This document shows positions 10,467-22,534 of a stretch of DNA of 64,000 nucleotides, in pieces. Numbering within the stretch: position 1 is the stretch's first letter; each line of letters opens with the position of its first letter. A program made the position numbers and the translations under genes. Below the pieces are notes generated by a model. It made no database searches. It saw nothing but the letters and a program-made list of their open reading frames with translations, and was not told the DNA's origin. Origin of the DNA: Lepidurus packardi (Eukaryota > Arthropoda > Branchiopoda > Notostraca > Triopsidae); the NCBI GenBank assembly GCA_023053545.1, contig JAKZAN010000007.1, positions 9,672,001 to 9,736,000 on the forward strand, read 5' to 3'.

Positions 10467-12696
10467 TTAGCCCAAGACGCGAATGGGGCTGAGAGCAATG
10501 TTGCAGGCGTTGACTCCTCGCTTCAGGTAGAAATATCCTCCCAAGCCCCATGTCGGTCCGTGCCAGTCGTTGCGGAGAATCCAGACATCGACACCATCTA
10601 GCTTTCCATAACCAACTATCATGACCGGAAGCATGAATCCGTCACTCGACTGCAATACAACATGGTTGGTAAGAAATGAACATTTAGATTTTAGAATATT
10701 TTGCACGAGTTTTACCTCGGCATGATAGGTAAGATAGCTGAATCCCGCAACCGACGTCGGGCACATCTTGTCAATGTCCATAATCCCAGCCCTGATGGGA
10801 AAAGAAAAGACCCAAAGAATCCAAGTTTCCTTCCTCTCAACCAACACACAGCAAGTGTTGCAAAAGATGAGCGCGTATACTTACGAATAACTTCCGAAAT
10901 CCGAGAACACTTTTTTCTCATCCAGGTACAAAGTTGCCAAGATGGGTCCTCTTTGCTTGACTTCCTGCGCCATCTTACTCTCATTGAATACTCTGATGTT
11001 TCGGTAACCCCTTTTCAACTTGTACGCAACGGCTACTCCTTCGGCATGGCAAGTGCCTAGGACGCTACTTGGAACAGTGGGAGGTTGTCTAGCAAAGTTA
11101 GGGTATTCCTGCAAAGAAAGTAAATTGGAAAAGATGTTTAGTTAACCCGACACTTTTTATCTCACCATAAAATGGACAAGTATATTTAGATTTGCAGTTG
11201 CAAATTGGAACTTTTTTTTTAAACAAAATTTCCGAATACTTGCTGTACTGCTACCCGAGATGTTTACAGGAGCACCAGCTAGCTTCATATGACTGGTGAA
11301 TGTATAACGGTTTACCTTATTATTAACCATTCCACCAATACTACGACGACCACCAGTAGTAGGAATAGTAGTAATAGAAGTACGATCAAGGGAATTCTCA
11401 TCTTCCTACAAATAGAACGTACTTCACTTTATGACTTTAACATGGAATTGGCAAGTTTCGAATTACTTAAGTTGGAGAGAAAGGGGTTTAGAAAAAAGAG
11501 GAATAAATCCCTACCGCTTCATAGTACGTAGCATTCAGAGCGATACCAGCGTAGATCAGGTAGTCTAACGCATCAGTCACTTTCTTGAAGTTAGGTGTCA
11601 CGCATGCCACTTGAGCGTTGGGTAACGCACACTCCAGGACTTGCTCAACACTGGTTCATCCCAATTAAAAGATATAGAAGCCAAGTCAATTTGGTAGTTT
11701 TACCTGAAATCGCGAAGAACTTCTCCCTTGCTTGACATGCAGTCGGTGTATTCGGCCAAAGCGACGGCGGGAAGAGCCCATTGGGTAAAGGGGCAAGTCT
11801 CGTCAGACTCAAGGATGAATTGTTCGGAAATGGGAGGCATGCATTTTCTGGAGCGGTAATCCACCTAAGAATCCACCTTGTACTTTAGAAACAACTCCAC
11901 TCATCAACACTCTACAAAGTCAAAAGTAGGTGGTCAAAATGCAACTTACCTCGAAAGAATTCCCAGCTTTTTCTTCGCCCGTCTTTATTACATCGTGGTG
12001 GTCCTGGCAATCGTAAAATTTTAGAATAAAAAATCCGTTTCAAAAAAATTCAATATCCCATATCTCTTTATTCAGAGTGTTTAGCTCTGGATTTTGTAAT
12101 ATTTGGTTAGATGGACTTGGACGCGTTATAATTTAAACCTTTTTTTTTAAAAAAAAACTAACAAAATGCTTATAAAGTATAGCCGAGTGTTCCTTGAAGT
12201 AGAGCTTCGTTTCAGATCCTTTTTTAATTATTTCCAAGCTATAGGAAGTGCATCCAATGTGTTAAAAAGCAACAGTGATCAAGTTTAAGTTACTTCTGGC
12301 ATACAACTACCCCTAAAACTGCCCCTGTTGACGCAATATCCCATTTCAGCCATTAAATAAGGACTTTAGCTTTTCAAAATACGTATACAGAATATGGAAT
12401 AAGCATTTTCATCGAATATTAAAAATATTAGAAACTTAGGGAATTGATGCCAACAGTTTACATAGATGTACTGGAACCTTTAATGTATGGCAATTTTGGT
12501 GGTGCTTCTCCAGATTAGACGTTACGGCCTCATTGTTTACTTTCAAATGGAAACCAAAAACTAGCTTAGGTGTTCAAGGGAAGAAGGATGGATTTCTTAC
12601 CTTCTCGAGAGGGGGCAGCCCCAGCACGGCTGCGGAGACAGCGGTCAGCAAGAGGAAATGTACCAGGCCAGGTACTCGTACTTGGAATTCAGCCAT
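10467..12696 (-). CDS. Secreted papain-fold (C1A) pseudoprotease, copy B
   Basis: Eight exons: 12601-12696, 11950-12003, 11704-11864, 11515-11650, 11316-11405, 10885-11108, 10716-10791 and 10467-10649. All have GT/AG borders, and together they encode 339 residues. A signal peptide starts MAEFQVRV. A short linker leads straight into a mature C1A domain (VDYRSRKCMPP resembles the VDWR start of cathepsins) with no I29 propeptide. The nucleophile block reads CPFTQWALPA where papain has CGSCWAFSA, so Cys25 is Gln. The histidine block reads FMLPVMVVGYG where cathepsin L has DHGVLVVGYG, so His159 is Leu. The Asn block survives as LRNDWHGPTWGLGGYF. Eight other Cys fit the fold's disulfides. Exon 5 encodes a Thr/Arg-rich loop, with one N-glycosylation sequon (NAT) just before it. 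Family membership is clear and catalysis is very unlikely. Confidence 0.9.
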
Positions 12697-13490
12697 CGAA
12701 AGTCTCGACTGGATGCAAGGACTGAAGACTGGATGAAGAACAGTTGAACAGAATAAACAGGGCCAATAAAGCTGTGATAAACTGTCGACTGAAATTATTA
12801 GAGCTCGTTTGAAGGACGGATACTTTCCCATAGAGATGGGAGTAGTACTTATATGGGAGAATTCCCCTCCTTGTACAGGTGTCAAACATCCGGTTGCAAC
12901 TGTATAGCCTATATCGACACGTATATGGAGCCACGTACTTGTTGTTTTCCCCGCACCATCATGGCCTACAGATCTTATGTAAATGATCTGACCCACTTTG
13001 GACTTTTCCCTTATTGGTCCACGCTTCTCTGCTTTGTTTCTCTCAGTACAGTATATGCGAGCGTGTGCTGAGAGATCCAAACAGGCGTATCCGGGTATCT
13101 GAAATTCAAGTATCCGTGGATGTGTCACCTCGTTCATTGGTCCAGGTTTCTTTTTTTTATTATTTTATTGATGCGTGAGCTGGGAGGTCCATGTTTCTTT
13201 GTTACTATACAAAATGTACTTATTTATTAAAAAAGTTGAATGCCAAAGGAATAAAGTTTGTATTTCTCAATTTGTTCCAATCCGGTGTTCAGCGATGTTT
13301 TTGTTCAAGTTCACGTTAACAGTCAGATGAATCATTCCGAATTTAAGCAGGAAACATTTAGTAAATATCCTATCTATACTTCACTTTTAAGTATCTAGTT
13401 AGCTATTTTAGATTAAAAAAAATAATTCACATTTCGTTTTGTTTCGCTTTTGCGCCTAAATGAAGCAGAAAAGCTTTTGTTCCGGCCATG
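12697..13490. repeat. 5' flank of papain-like copy B
   Basis: This matches the 5' flanks of A, C and D. It includes a TATA-like ATATAAG on the minus strand (about 12848-12854) and CCAAT words. Homology to copy A stops abruptly near 13490, after GAAGCAGAAAAGCTTTTGTTCCGGCC. Confidence 0.75.
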
Positions 13491-14113
13491 ACCATTCTGA
13501 CAGAAATTATATTCTGACCGTAACGCATGGAATGCATAAATTTACTTTACGTGCTGATTTCCATATCGGTTTCATTAATTTTTTCCATAGTATTCAATTT
13601 ATGAATATTTTAAAATCAATGACTTATCAAAATCTTAAGCAGCAGGCAAAGTAGATTTTGTTATTAAGATGCTTTTAGAAACTTTTCAATTATTTCATTC
13701 TGTTTCTTTTAATTTCTTGTTTCAATTTATGATATTACAAGCATGTTATTGCACTTTTGCCATCTCTTGGCAAAAATATCAACTACGTGCAGTAGAAAAT
13801 TGGAACCTTTAAACAGTTCCTTAAGTACTCAACAGGTTTTCTTTGTATTTATTTACAGTGACGAACTTTAATTGCTTCAATTTCTCTCTTGCGGAAAAAC
13901 AAAAACATACTTAAATAGCTGGTAAGAATCACTACTGTATATTAATAAAAATAAATAGATATAAATCTAATATTTTTGTCCTTCCGTAGGTTTAGTTAAG
14001 AAGTTTGTTAAGGCCTTAAATTCTGTCGGAAACTCAACTGAATTGTGGTGCTGACAAGATAACTCAGAAGTTAAAAAATCGCCATCGGAAACCTGTAACT
14101 CAGTTTTATTTCC
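13491..14113. other. AT-rich unique region before the SLC38-like gene
   Basis: This begins the single-copy spacer between the inverted arms. It is AT-rich, no gene was recognised, and it probably holds the promoter and 5' UTR of the transporter. Confidence 0.5.
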
Positions 14114-16028
14114 ATGGCTGCTGCAGTAGAAAACGCCACTTTATTCGAACATTCCGACACTCATCTTACCAGTAGTCTGACTAGGCAAGGAAATTATGTA
14201 TCTTTAAATGACACATCCTGTCCCAGCAGAGCAAGGTCAAGATTAAGCGTTGTCCCTCGGCTTAATTTCCCCCAAAATGAAGGTAAAACTTGTTTTTTTT
14301 CCAAGTTAACAATAACATATTCTTCTTAGGTAGTGGAGGGTTTGCTTGCGCTGTTCTCATTGCCAATGCAGCTTTCGGAGTCAGTCTATTGAACTTTCCG
14401 TACATTTTCAATCAAGTCGGAGGCATTTGGGTGGCTCTCAGCCTCCAAGCGGTACAAAAAACTTTATATTTCCCTTCTTTAAACCGTTTTACAGCTTCTT
14501 ATTGTGTTATTGTAGATTCTACTCATATTTGTGGCCATTTCACTCCTAGTTTTAGCCAACATCTCGGACCATAACGGCTCTTCTACTTTGCAAGACGTTT
14601 TGTACGTCGTTGGTGGGAAAGTTGGACAGCATGCGTGTTCTGTCTGTATAGTTCTATACTGTTTCGGGATTTGTGTCCACTTTATGACGCTTATTGGAGA
14701 CCAAACTGATATAGGTAACCTAATGATTCTAAATTATATAGTATTTTAACTGCAAACTTCCTATCTTTAGCCTTATTCTCAACGTACGGCACTAGTTATT
14801 GCGATTACTGGTATATGCGGAGAGAATTCACCATCTGCACTGTATCTATCTGTTTTATCCTACCATTGTGCTTCTCGTCGAAGATAGACTTCCTGAAATA
14901 CACGAGGTAAAGAGAAAGCTAAGGGGAAAGATTGAGTAATTCAAAACTGATTTGCTGGATTCGTTTTGTTGGAAAGTTTTGTAGGGATTTTGGTTGTGAT
15001 GTATGTGGTGGGCGTGGTTATCTACGAGTACTTTCAAATAACGAAAGATTACATATATCCCACGCTTAAACAAGGTCCTGATCATTGGATCGACGTTTTC
15101 TTAGTGGCACCAGTCATTTGCTTCAGTTATCAAGTAATAATCTGTGCCATTTACTATTAGATCTATCAAAATTCAATTTAAAATAGTTATATAGCATAAG
15201 TTAGATCTAAACTAGGACTAGAATCGCAGAAAATCGATGCTATTACGTTAAAATCCTGATCAAATTCGTCTTAAATTGCACGAAAATTGTATTTCACCGT
15301 CTAATTCATCTTTCTTTCTTTATAGTGTCATGTCAGCGTGATTCCTATATATTCTAGTTTAAAGCCAAGACGATTGAGCACGTTTTCCTGGGTTACTTCC
15401 TTCGCTATTCTATTCGGTTGCGTCGCGTACGCATGCGTGGGTATTTTCGGGTACTTGAGTCTTGGCGTTGACGTACCTTGGAACATCTTAAGTGCATATG
15501 ACATTAAAAAACCCTTCATCTTGGGTTTGTACTTAGCCTGGGCCTTAAAGATGTGTTTTACCTATCCAATCTTGGCCTTTTGTGGCAGGTAATCTGTCAC
15601 AAACTCCGTTTAATCTTTATTTGCCTACAAATTTCTTGTATAGGGAAGCATTGTTTGATATAGTACAAGATGCCTGCTGTCTTCCACCCAATTCAGAGCG
15701 AGCAGGACGTTGGGGAAGAATTTTGCTCTCTTTAGGCTGGTTTGGACTCAATTTAATCCTTAGTGCCATGCTTCCCCAAGCCAGTGACGTCATCCGGCCG
15801 TTCACCAGTCTGGCATCCATCTTTATTTTCGTTTTCCCTGGCATTTGCTTACTGTTAGTGGCTTTACGTCAAGATCATGGTGTATTTCGCAAAAGACATA
15901 TTTGCAGATGCATTATAGCGTGTATTTGGCTAGTGTTAGGAGCGTTTTTGTTTGGTGTTTCTTTGATGCAGAGTATCCAGTTTCCTGTACAGAGAGGAAA
16001 GATTATAGATGTGTGCTTTAAACCTTAA
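14114..16028 (+). CDS. Amino-acid transporter of the SLC38A7 (SNAT7)-like group
   Basis: Seven exons join in frame: 14114-14282, 14330-14451, 14516-14714, 14771-14906, 14977-15133, 15326-15588 and 15644-16028, giving 476 residues. A hydrophilic N-terminus of about 55 residues precedes about eleven membrane segments. The first one reads ANAAFGVSLLNFPYIFNQ, which matches the family's NAALGAGLLNFP signature. TLIGDQTDI and KYTSFVGILVVMYVVG are also typical of SLC38A7/A8 proteins, which export glutamine or asparagine from lysosomes or take up neutral amino acids. The exon 5 acceptor was placed at GGAAAG because only that phase keeps the expected TSFVG sequence. The gene converges on BBS4, with only 63 bases between the stops. 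It lies in the single-copy spacer between the inverted cassette arms. Confidence 0.88.
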
Positions 16029-16091
16029 GAACAAAGAAGTACAGGATTTTATTAGGAGTTATTAGGAGACCGTAAGAAGTACAGTATTGTA

Positions 16092-17988
16092 TTATGATTC
16101 CGTCTTTTCGGCGTCTTCAGGTTCAGTGCGTTGGGGAAAAGAAGCCTTAAGGCGTTCGCTTAAACGCTGGCCCACCGCTAACACTTCCGAACTGAATTTG
16201 GACGAATGTTCCCAGAATTTCTTCATTTGAAGGCTAGCTTCTTTGTCGTTGCCCGTAGCCCAAAGGAAAAGCGCGAAGTTGAGATGAATCACCGGATCAT
16301 TGGAATCGAGACTCAGCGCTTCCGTAAATGCACGTTGAGCATTCGTAGGATCTTCCAATTGTGCCAACGTCACTATTAAGTGTGTAATTTAAAGAAAGAA
16401 CAATGGACCAAGTACATATTATTATCAACCTTCGCCGCCATTTTCCAAGATGGCGTCCTAAAAGGCGTGTTCCTGAAGAATGTGGCGCCATTATGACGCC
16501 ATTTTGGAAAATGACAGCGGAGGATGATTTAACAGGTGAAATTATGAATTAGACTCCAATTTAATTACCTCCCAGTAGACACAAAGGTTGCCCTTGTCGA
16601 GGATTTAAAGCAGCTGTGCAGGACAAGCAGTTAAAAGCTGAAGCGTATTGTTGGAGGGACAAATGAGCCAATCCCAAGTTGTATGTGATTTTGAAGTCGA
16701 GAGGATCCAGCGCTCTCGCATGTTGCAAGCAAGTCAACGCCTATTAACGTGAAATTAAGGAGATAAAAGAATTTCGTACCGCCACGGTACGAAAAATGTA
16801 TAAAAATGATATAACAATGTTTCGTACCGCCACTTGTTTTTGTTTTGTGAGGAAGCAGAGGCCCATATTGTTCCATAGCTGGGGCGAATGTGGGGAGACA
16901 TTCAAAGCTGTTTTATATCTCGTCATTGCCACTTCAAAGTCTCCGTGGCTCTAGAGGAAATTTGCCGTTTAAGTAGTATTGTAAAATGAAATGAATTGAA
17001 TGTTACTGATAGTTACTTGTAAGACTGCGCCGACTGCTAAGACAGCTTGCGGATTGGTAGAATCCAGGGAAAGCGCAGTACCTAATTGCTCAAAGGCTTT
17101 ATCGGGATTGTGTTCTTGAAGACATAGAATTCCTAATTTAACTCGCAGGTCGGGGCAGTCAGGATGATGTCTATCAGGAAGCTTTAGAGTGTTCTAGGAA
17201 TATTTGATTAAATTAGAGGCGTACTGAATGGCGAGTCGGTACATTTCCATGGCGTCTTTGGTACTGTTGTGCGCGAGATGGATTTGCGCGAGTACTAAAA
17301 AGGATTCTTTATAAGGGAAGATCCGGAGAACGGTTTGAAGATGATCTTTGGCTAGATCGTATTGTTTCATGCGGAATAAACTCAAAGCCATGTAGTGGAG
17401 AATCTCCCAGTTGTTTGGACTAACAGAGTCGGCTTGCTTGAAAGCATCGTAAGCTCTTCTGTGTCGTCCCATAAGCAATCTATTCATAGAAGAATAACTG
17501 GGTTAAAGTTCCGCGATTTAAGGTTGGTACTAAATCCATACAGACACTTTCCGATTTCGATTATATTATCGCAGTTGGCGGGGTTTAGCATGTTGCACAT
17601 CTGGAATGCTTCAAGAGCATCTTTAACTTTTCCTTCCTCTCTTAATATGAGACCCTGTCAAAAAATGAAAATAAATAAAACCGTCATAAAATAAATAAAA
17701 TAAAATGAATAATAGGTTACTTGCACGAAATGGGCGTACTCTGAAGTGCCATTGGAGATCTCTACCAAATGCTTAATTAATTCGCGACAAGCGTCGTACT
17801 CTTTCCGGGCAAAACGCAAGTGGAGTAGCCAATTCAACTTTTCTGTCGAAGGTACGTCATCTAAAAAAAGATAAAAAAAATTATTTTGTTAAGTACGTGT
17901 AATAAGATACTAAAGATGGTAAACCTTTGGGAATTGACGATCCACTCGCTGGATTTCCAAGTTTTCTATCCAAGCTTACAAGGCTCAT
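16092..17988 (-). CDS. BBS4: Bardet-Biedl syndrome 4 protein (BBSome TPR subunit)
   Basis: A multi-exon gene starting MSLVSLDRKLGN (exon 1 at 17925-17988, exon 2 at 17721-17860). Sequences such as EKLNWLLHLRFARKEYDAC, SPQLWNNMGLCFL and LDSNDPVIHLNFALFLW match human BBS4 in order. The protein is a string of tetratricopeptide repeats with an acidic tail ending EKTES. BBS4 is a BBSome subunit that acts at centriolar satellites and cilia in membrane-protein traffic. The intron after TKQKQVA has a duplicated donor region: GTGGCGGTACGAAA occurs twice about 50 bases apart, giving a possible cryptic donor. The exon 3 donor seems to be a weak GTGTCT. The gene is convergent with the SLC38-like gene. 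Confidence 0.93.
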
Positions 17989-18445
17989 TTTGCGTTCTTC
18001 CAGTACGGACGAGATATTGCACTGAAACACAACAAACGGTTGCTATGGCGTTATTTTTGTCGGTACCTTGCTAATTAATAATCTAAATTAATCATATACA
18101 TATAGTATATTAAACTTCACCTTTAATAACTATACGATTTTTATAATGATTCTTGTAATTTAAGTAAATTTATACAAATAAAGTTTCAGCGTTCATTCAA
18201 ACGATCGTTCCCGCGATTTTACAACGGAGTGTGGGTAAACCTCGAAGAGCGAACTGTGAAATGGTAATATGTGAAACGAAAAGTACGAAATAAAAGGGGT
18301 ATAAAAACGAAACATTCTAAGGTTAGTTATAAGTTTCATTTATTTAAGATTTACTATAAGTTTCATTTAGAGGGAATTTTCCTTCTCTTTCGATTTTTTT
18401 TTTGCATTTTTCTAAAAGAACGTTGAAAATCCAAAAGACTCAGTT
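17989..18445. other. BBS4 upstream region
   Basis: This holds the 5' UTR and likely promoter of BBS4. It is AT-rich and no gene was recognised. It ends at the rearranged junction of the copy-C arm. Confidence 0.5.
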
Positions 18446-18515
18446 CAACAAAACATTAACAAACAGGGGGACTGGTGGCCCTTCTCTCGGGTACTCTGGA
18501 GAGTTTTCGACGCCC
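18446..18515 (-). repeat. Stray fragment of the cassette 3' spacer
   Basis: About 70 bases match the convergent spacer of the cassettes (compare 22042-22108). Here they are joined directly to the 5' flank of papain-like copy C. At the joint an 11-base word TTATTCCTTCG occurs twice, separated by five bases. This marks a duplication breakpoint. Confidence 0.8.
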
Positions 18516-19092
18516 TTATTCCTTCGAAGCTTTATTCCTTCGCATTTGACTTTTTAAATAAATAAGTACATTTTGTATAGTAACAAAGAGACATGGACCT
18601 CCCAGCTCACGCCTCAATAAAATAATAAAAAAAGAAACTTGGACCAATGAACGAGGTGACACATTCACGGATACTTGAATTTCAGATACCCGGATACGCC
18701 TGTTTAGATCTCTCAGCACACGCTGGCATATACTGTACTGAGAGAAACAAAGCAGAGAAGCGTGGACCAATAGGGAAAAGTCCAAACTACGTCAGATCAT
18801 TTACATAAGATCTGTAGGCCATGATGGTGCGGGGAAAACAACAAGTACGTGGCTCCATATACGTGTCGATATGGCTATACAGTTGCAACAAAGAACCGGA
18901 TGTTTGACACCTGTCTAAGGAGGGGAATTCCCCCATGTACGACGACTGTCCACCTCTATGGGAAAGTATCGGTCTCTCAAACGAGCTCTGATCAGTTCAG
19001 TCGACAGTTTATCACAGCTTTATTGACTCTGTCTATTCTGTTCAACTGTTCTTCATCCAGTCTTCAGTTCTTGCATTCAGTCGAGATTTTCG
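18516..19092. repeat. 5' flank of papain-like copy C
   Basis: Homologous to the flanks of A, B and D, with CCAAT words. The ATATAAG box found in the other three copies reads CATGTACG here, so the usual TATA element appears lost. Confidence 0.75.
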
Positions 19093-21644
19093 ATGGCTGA
19101 ATTCCAAGTACGAGTTGCTGGCCTGGTACATTTCCTCTTGCTAACCGCTGCCTCCGCAGCCGTGCTGGAGCTGCCCCCTGTCCAGAAGGTAAGAAATCCA
19201 TCCTCCCTCTCTTGAACACCTAAGCTATTTTTTGGTTTTCATTTGAAAGTAAATAATGACGCCGTAACGTCTACTCTAGAGAAGCACCACCAAATTTGCC
19301 ATACATTGTAGGCAGTACATCTATGTAAACTGCTTGCACCAATTCCCTAAGTTTTTAATATTATTAATTTTCTATGAAAATGCTTATTCCATATTCTGTA
19401 TACGTATTTTGAAAAGCTAAAGTCCTTATTTAATGGCTGAAATGGGATATTGCTTCAACAGGGGCAGTTTTAATGGTAGTTGTATGACAGAAGGCAATAT
19501 AGCAACTTAAGCCTGGTCACTTTTGCGTGTTAACACATTGGATGCACTTCATTTCCTATAGCTTGGAAATAATTAAAAAAGGATATGAAACGAGACTCTA
19601 ATTCAAGGAGCACGCGGCTACAATGTATAAGCCTGTTTATTAGTTGGAAAAAAGGTTTAAATTATAACGTGTCCAAGTCCATCTAACCAAATATTACAAA
19701 ATCCAGAGCTTAACACTCTGAATAAAGAGATATGGGATATTGAATTTTCTTGAAACGGATTTTGTATTCCAAATTTTTACGATTGCCAGGACCACCACGA
19801 TGTAGTAAATATGGGCGGAATAATAGCTGCTGGGAATTCTTTCGAGGTAAGTTGCATTTTGACCACCTACTTTTGACTTTGTAGAGTGTTGATGAGTGGA
19901 GTTGTTTCTAAAGTACAAGGTGGATTCTTAGGTGGATTACCGCTCCAGGAAATGCATGCCTCCCGTTTCCGAAGAATTCATCTTTGAGTCTGACGAGAAT
20001 TGCCCCTTTACCCAATGGGCTCTTCCCGCCGTCGCTTTGGCCGAATACACCGACTGCATGTCAAGCAAGGAAGAAGTTCTTCGCGATTTCAGGTAAAACT
20101 ACCAAATTGACTTGGCTTCTATATCTTTTAATTGGGATGAACCAGTGTTGAACAAGTCCTGGAGTGTGCGTTACCCAACGTTCAAGTGGCATGCGTGACA
20201 CCTAACTTCAAGAAAGTGACGGATGCGTTAGACTACCTGATCTACGCTGGTATCGCTCTGAATGCTACCTACTATGAAGCGGTAAGGATTTATTACTATC
20301 TTTTCTAAACTCCTTTCTCTCCAACTTAAGTAACTCGAAACTTGCCAATTCTTATGTTAAAGTCAGAAAGTGAAGTACGTTCTATTTGTAGGAAGATGAG
20401 AATTCCCTTGATCGTACTTCTTTTACTGGTACTACTACTACTACTACTGAACCTCGTAGAATTCGAGGAATGGTTAATAATAAGGTAAACCGATATACAT
20501 TCACCAGTTAGTCAGATGAAGCTAGCTGGTGCTCCTGTAAACATCTCGGGTAGCAGTATAGCAAGTATTTGGACATTTTCTTTAAAAAAAAGTTGCAATT
20601 TGCAATTAAACTCGTAATGTAAAAATCTAAATATACTTGTCTATTTTATGTTGAGATAAAAGGTATCGGGTTAATAAAAATCTTTTCCGGTTATCTTTCT
20701 TTGCAGGAATATCCTATCTTTGCTAGAGAAAGTACATATCCTACTACTCCTACTACTGGTGGTCGTCGTAGTATTGGTAGAATGGTTAATAATAAGGTAA
20801 ACCGTTATACATTCACCAGTCATATGAAGCTAGCTGGTGCTCCTGTAAACATCTCGGGTAGCAGCATAGCAAGTATTGGGAAATAAAAAAAATAAAAAAA
20901 TTGCAATTTGCAACTGCAAATCTAAATATACTTGTCCATTTTATGTTGAGTTAAAAGGTGTCGGGTTAACTAAACATCTCTTCCAATTTACTTTCTTTGC
21001 AGGAATACCCTAACTTTGCTAGACAACCTCCCACTGTTCCAAGTAGCGTCCTCGGCACTTGCCATGCTGAAAGAGTAGCCGTTGCGTACAAGTTGAAAAG
21101 GGGCTACCGAAACATCAGAGTATTCAATGAGAGTAAGATGGCGCAGGAAGTCAAGCAAAGGGGACCCATCTTGGCAACTTTGTACCTGGATGAGAGAAAA
21201 GTGTTTTCGGATTTCGGAAGTTACTCGTAAGTATACGGGCTCATCTTTTGCAACACTTGCTGTGTGTTGGTTGAGAGGAAGGAAAGTTGGATTGTTTGGG
21301 TCATTTCTTTTCCCATCAGGACTGGGATTATGGACATTGACAAGATGTGCCCGACTTCGGTTGCGGGATTCAGCTATCTTACCTATCATGCCGAGGTAAA
21401 ACTCGTGCAAAATATTCTAAAATCTAAATGTTCATTTCTTACCAACCATGTTGTATTGCAGTCGAGTGACGGATTCATGCTTCCGGTCATGGTAGTTGGT
21501 TATGGAAAGCTAGATGGTGTCGATGTCTGGATTCTCCGCAACGACTGGCACGGACCGACTTGGGGCTTGGGAGGATATTTCTACCTGAAGCGAGGAGTCA
21601 ACGCCTGCAACATTGCTCTCAGCCCCATTCGCGTCTTGGGCTAA
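19093..21644 (+). CDS. Secreted papain-fold (C1A) pseudoprotease, copy C
   Basis: Nine exons in frame: 19093-19188, 19790-19846, 19932-20092, 20146-20281, 20392-20484, 20707-20796, 21003-21226, 21320-21395 and 21462-21644, giving 371 residues. It has the same plan as copy B: signal peptide, no propeptide, Gln at the nucleophile (PFTQWALPA), Leu at the histidine (MLPVMVVGYG), and Asn retained (RNDWHGPTWG). It has one exon more than B and D. The sixth exon joins the start of the next exon (EYPIFAR) to the end of the loop exon (GRMVNNK), and about 310 bases of exon plus intron are tandemly repeated. Both loop exons are multiples of three, so the frame is kept and the loop is about 60 residues long. 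The usual TATA box is degraded. It converges on sulfotransferase C. Confidence 0.88.
20392..20880 (+). repeat. Intragenic tandem duplication in copy C
   Basis: The sequence from ATGGTTAATAATAAGG through the GCTAGCTGGTGCTCCTG intron block occurs at about 20469-20575 and again at 20781-20880. This creates an extra chimeric loop exon. Copies B and D have one unit. Confidence 0.85.
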
Positions 21645-22534
21645 GACTATTTGTCCAAAATCTCCTTTTTCTTTTGTTTTGCGTAAAACTTTGAAACGCA
21701 ACTTGTGTTTGCAGTGTTTAGTTTTAATTGTCCACCTTTTATTAATTACTAAGCTAGTCTTAAATGTGTGTTTTTAATTTAGGTCTTAGTTGTACGAAAT
21801 TGCTCATTGTATGAGGTGAATGGAATAGGCTAAAACGGGGAGCACTGAAAAGCAATACAAATTGTATACACTCAATTGTCCTTTTCGTTAGAAATTCGGC
21901 GAAAGAACATTGGATGATAGTTGATAGGATGTTAGTTGATAGATCATAGGATGGAGTTCAACTGGAGTTCGACTTGCCCATGACCTCGGAAGGTAGGCAT
22001 TCCTAATTTACTAGGAAAAGAGTTCGAGAAGAAAAACAAAACATTAACAAACCGGGGCACTGGTGGCCCTTCTCTCGGGTACTCTGGAGAGTTTTCGACG
22101 CCCGTAAGATCCGACCTACTTTGCAAGCGGTCGTTACCTTTTCTGAACTGCACTGCCAGGTTTCAGAATATATCCTTTGATATTTCGGCCTTTTGCCAGA
22201 ATCAACCCTCGGTTCAAAGAAAGTCGGGCCAAAACCTTTACATTGGCAGATACCCTTGGTTACTCTACTGTGTATACCGTGGTTCTACATTTTATTTGAG
22301 CTCTTTCGGATTGGCTTGTAGAATAGTTACAGAACAAACGTGACTGCAAATTGTACTAGACAATCATTGCCAAATGGAAAGAGTGGGCATAAAAGCGAGA
22401 ATTCTCCCACATTCTTTTTGAAGGTCTAACTTCACAACATGATTTTAAGAAAAAGATTATATTTATTTTTTTAAAAATGGGATCCGTTTTCGTACTTGTT
22501 TAATTGCTTTGTATTAAACTTCCAAGACAAATCC

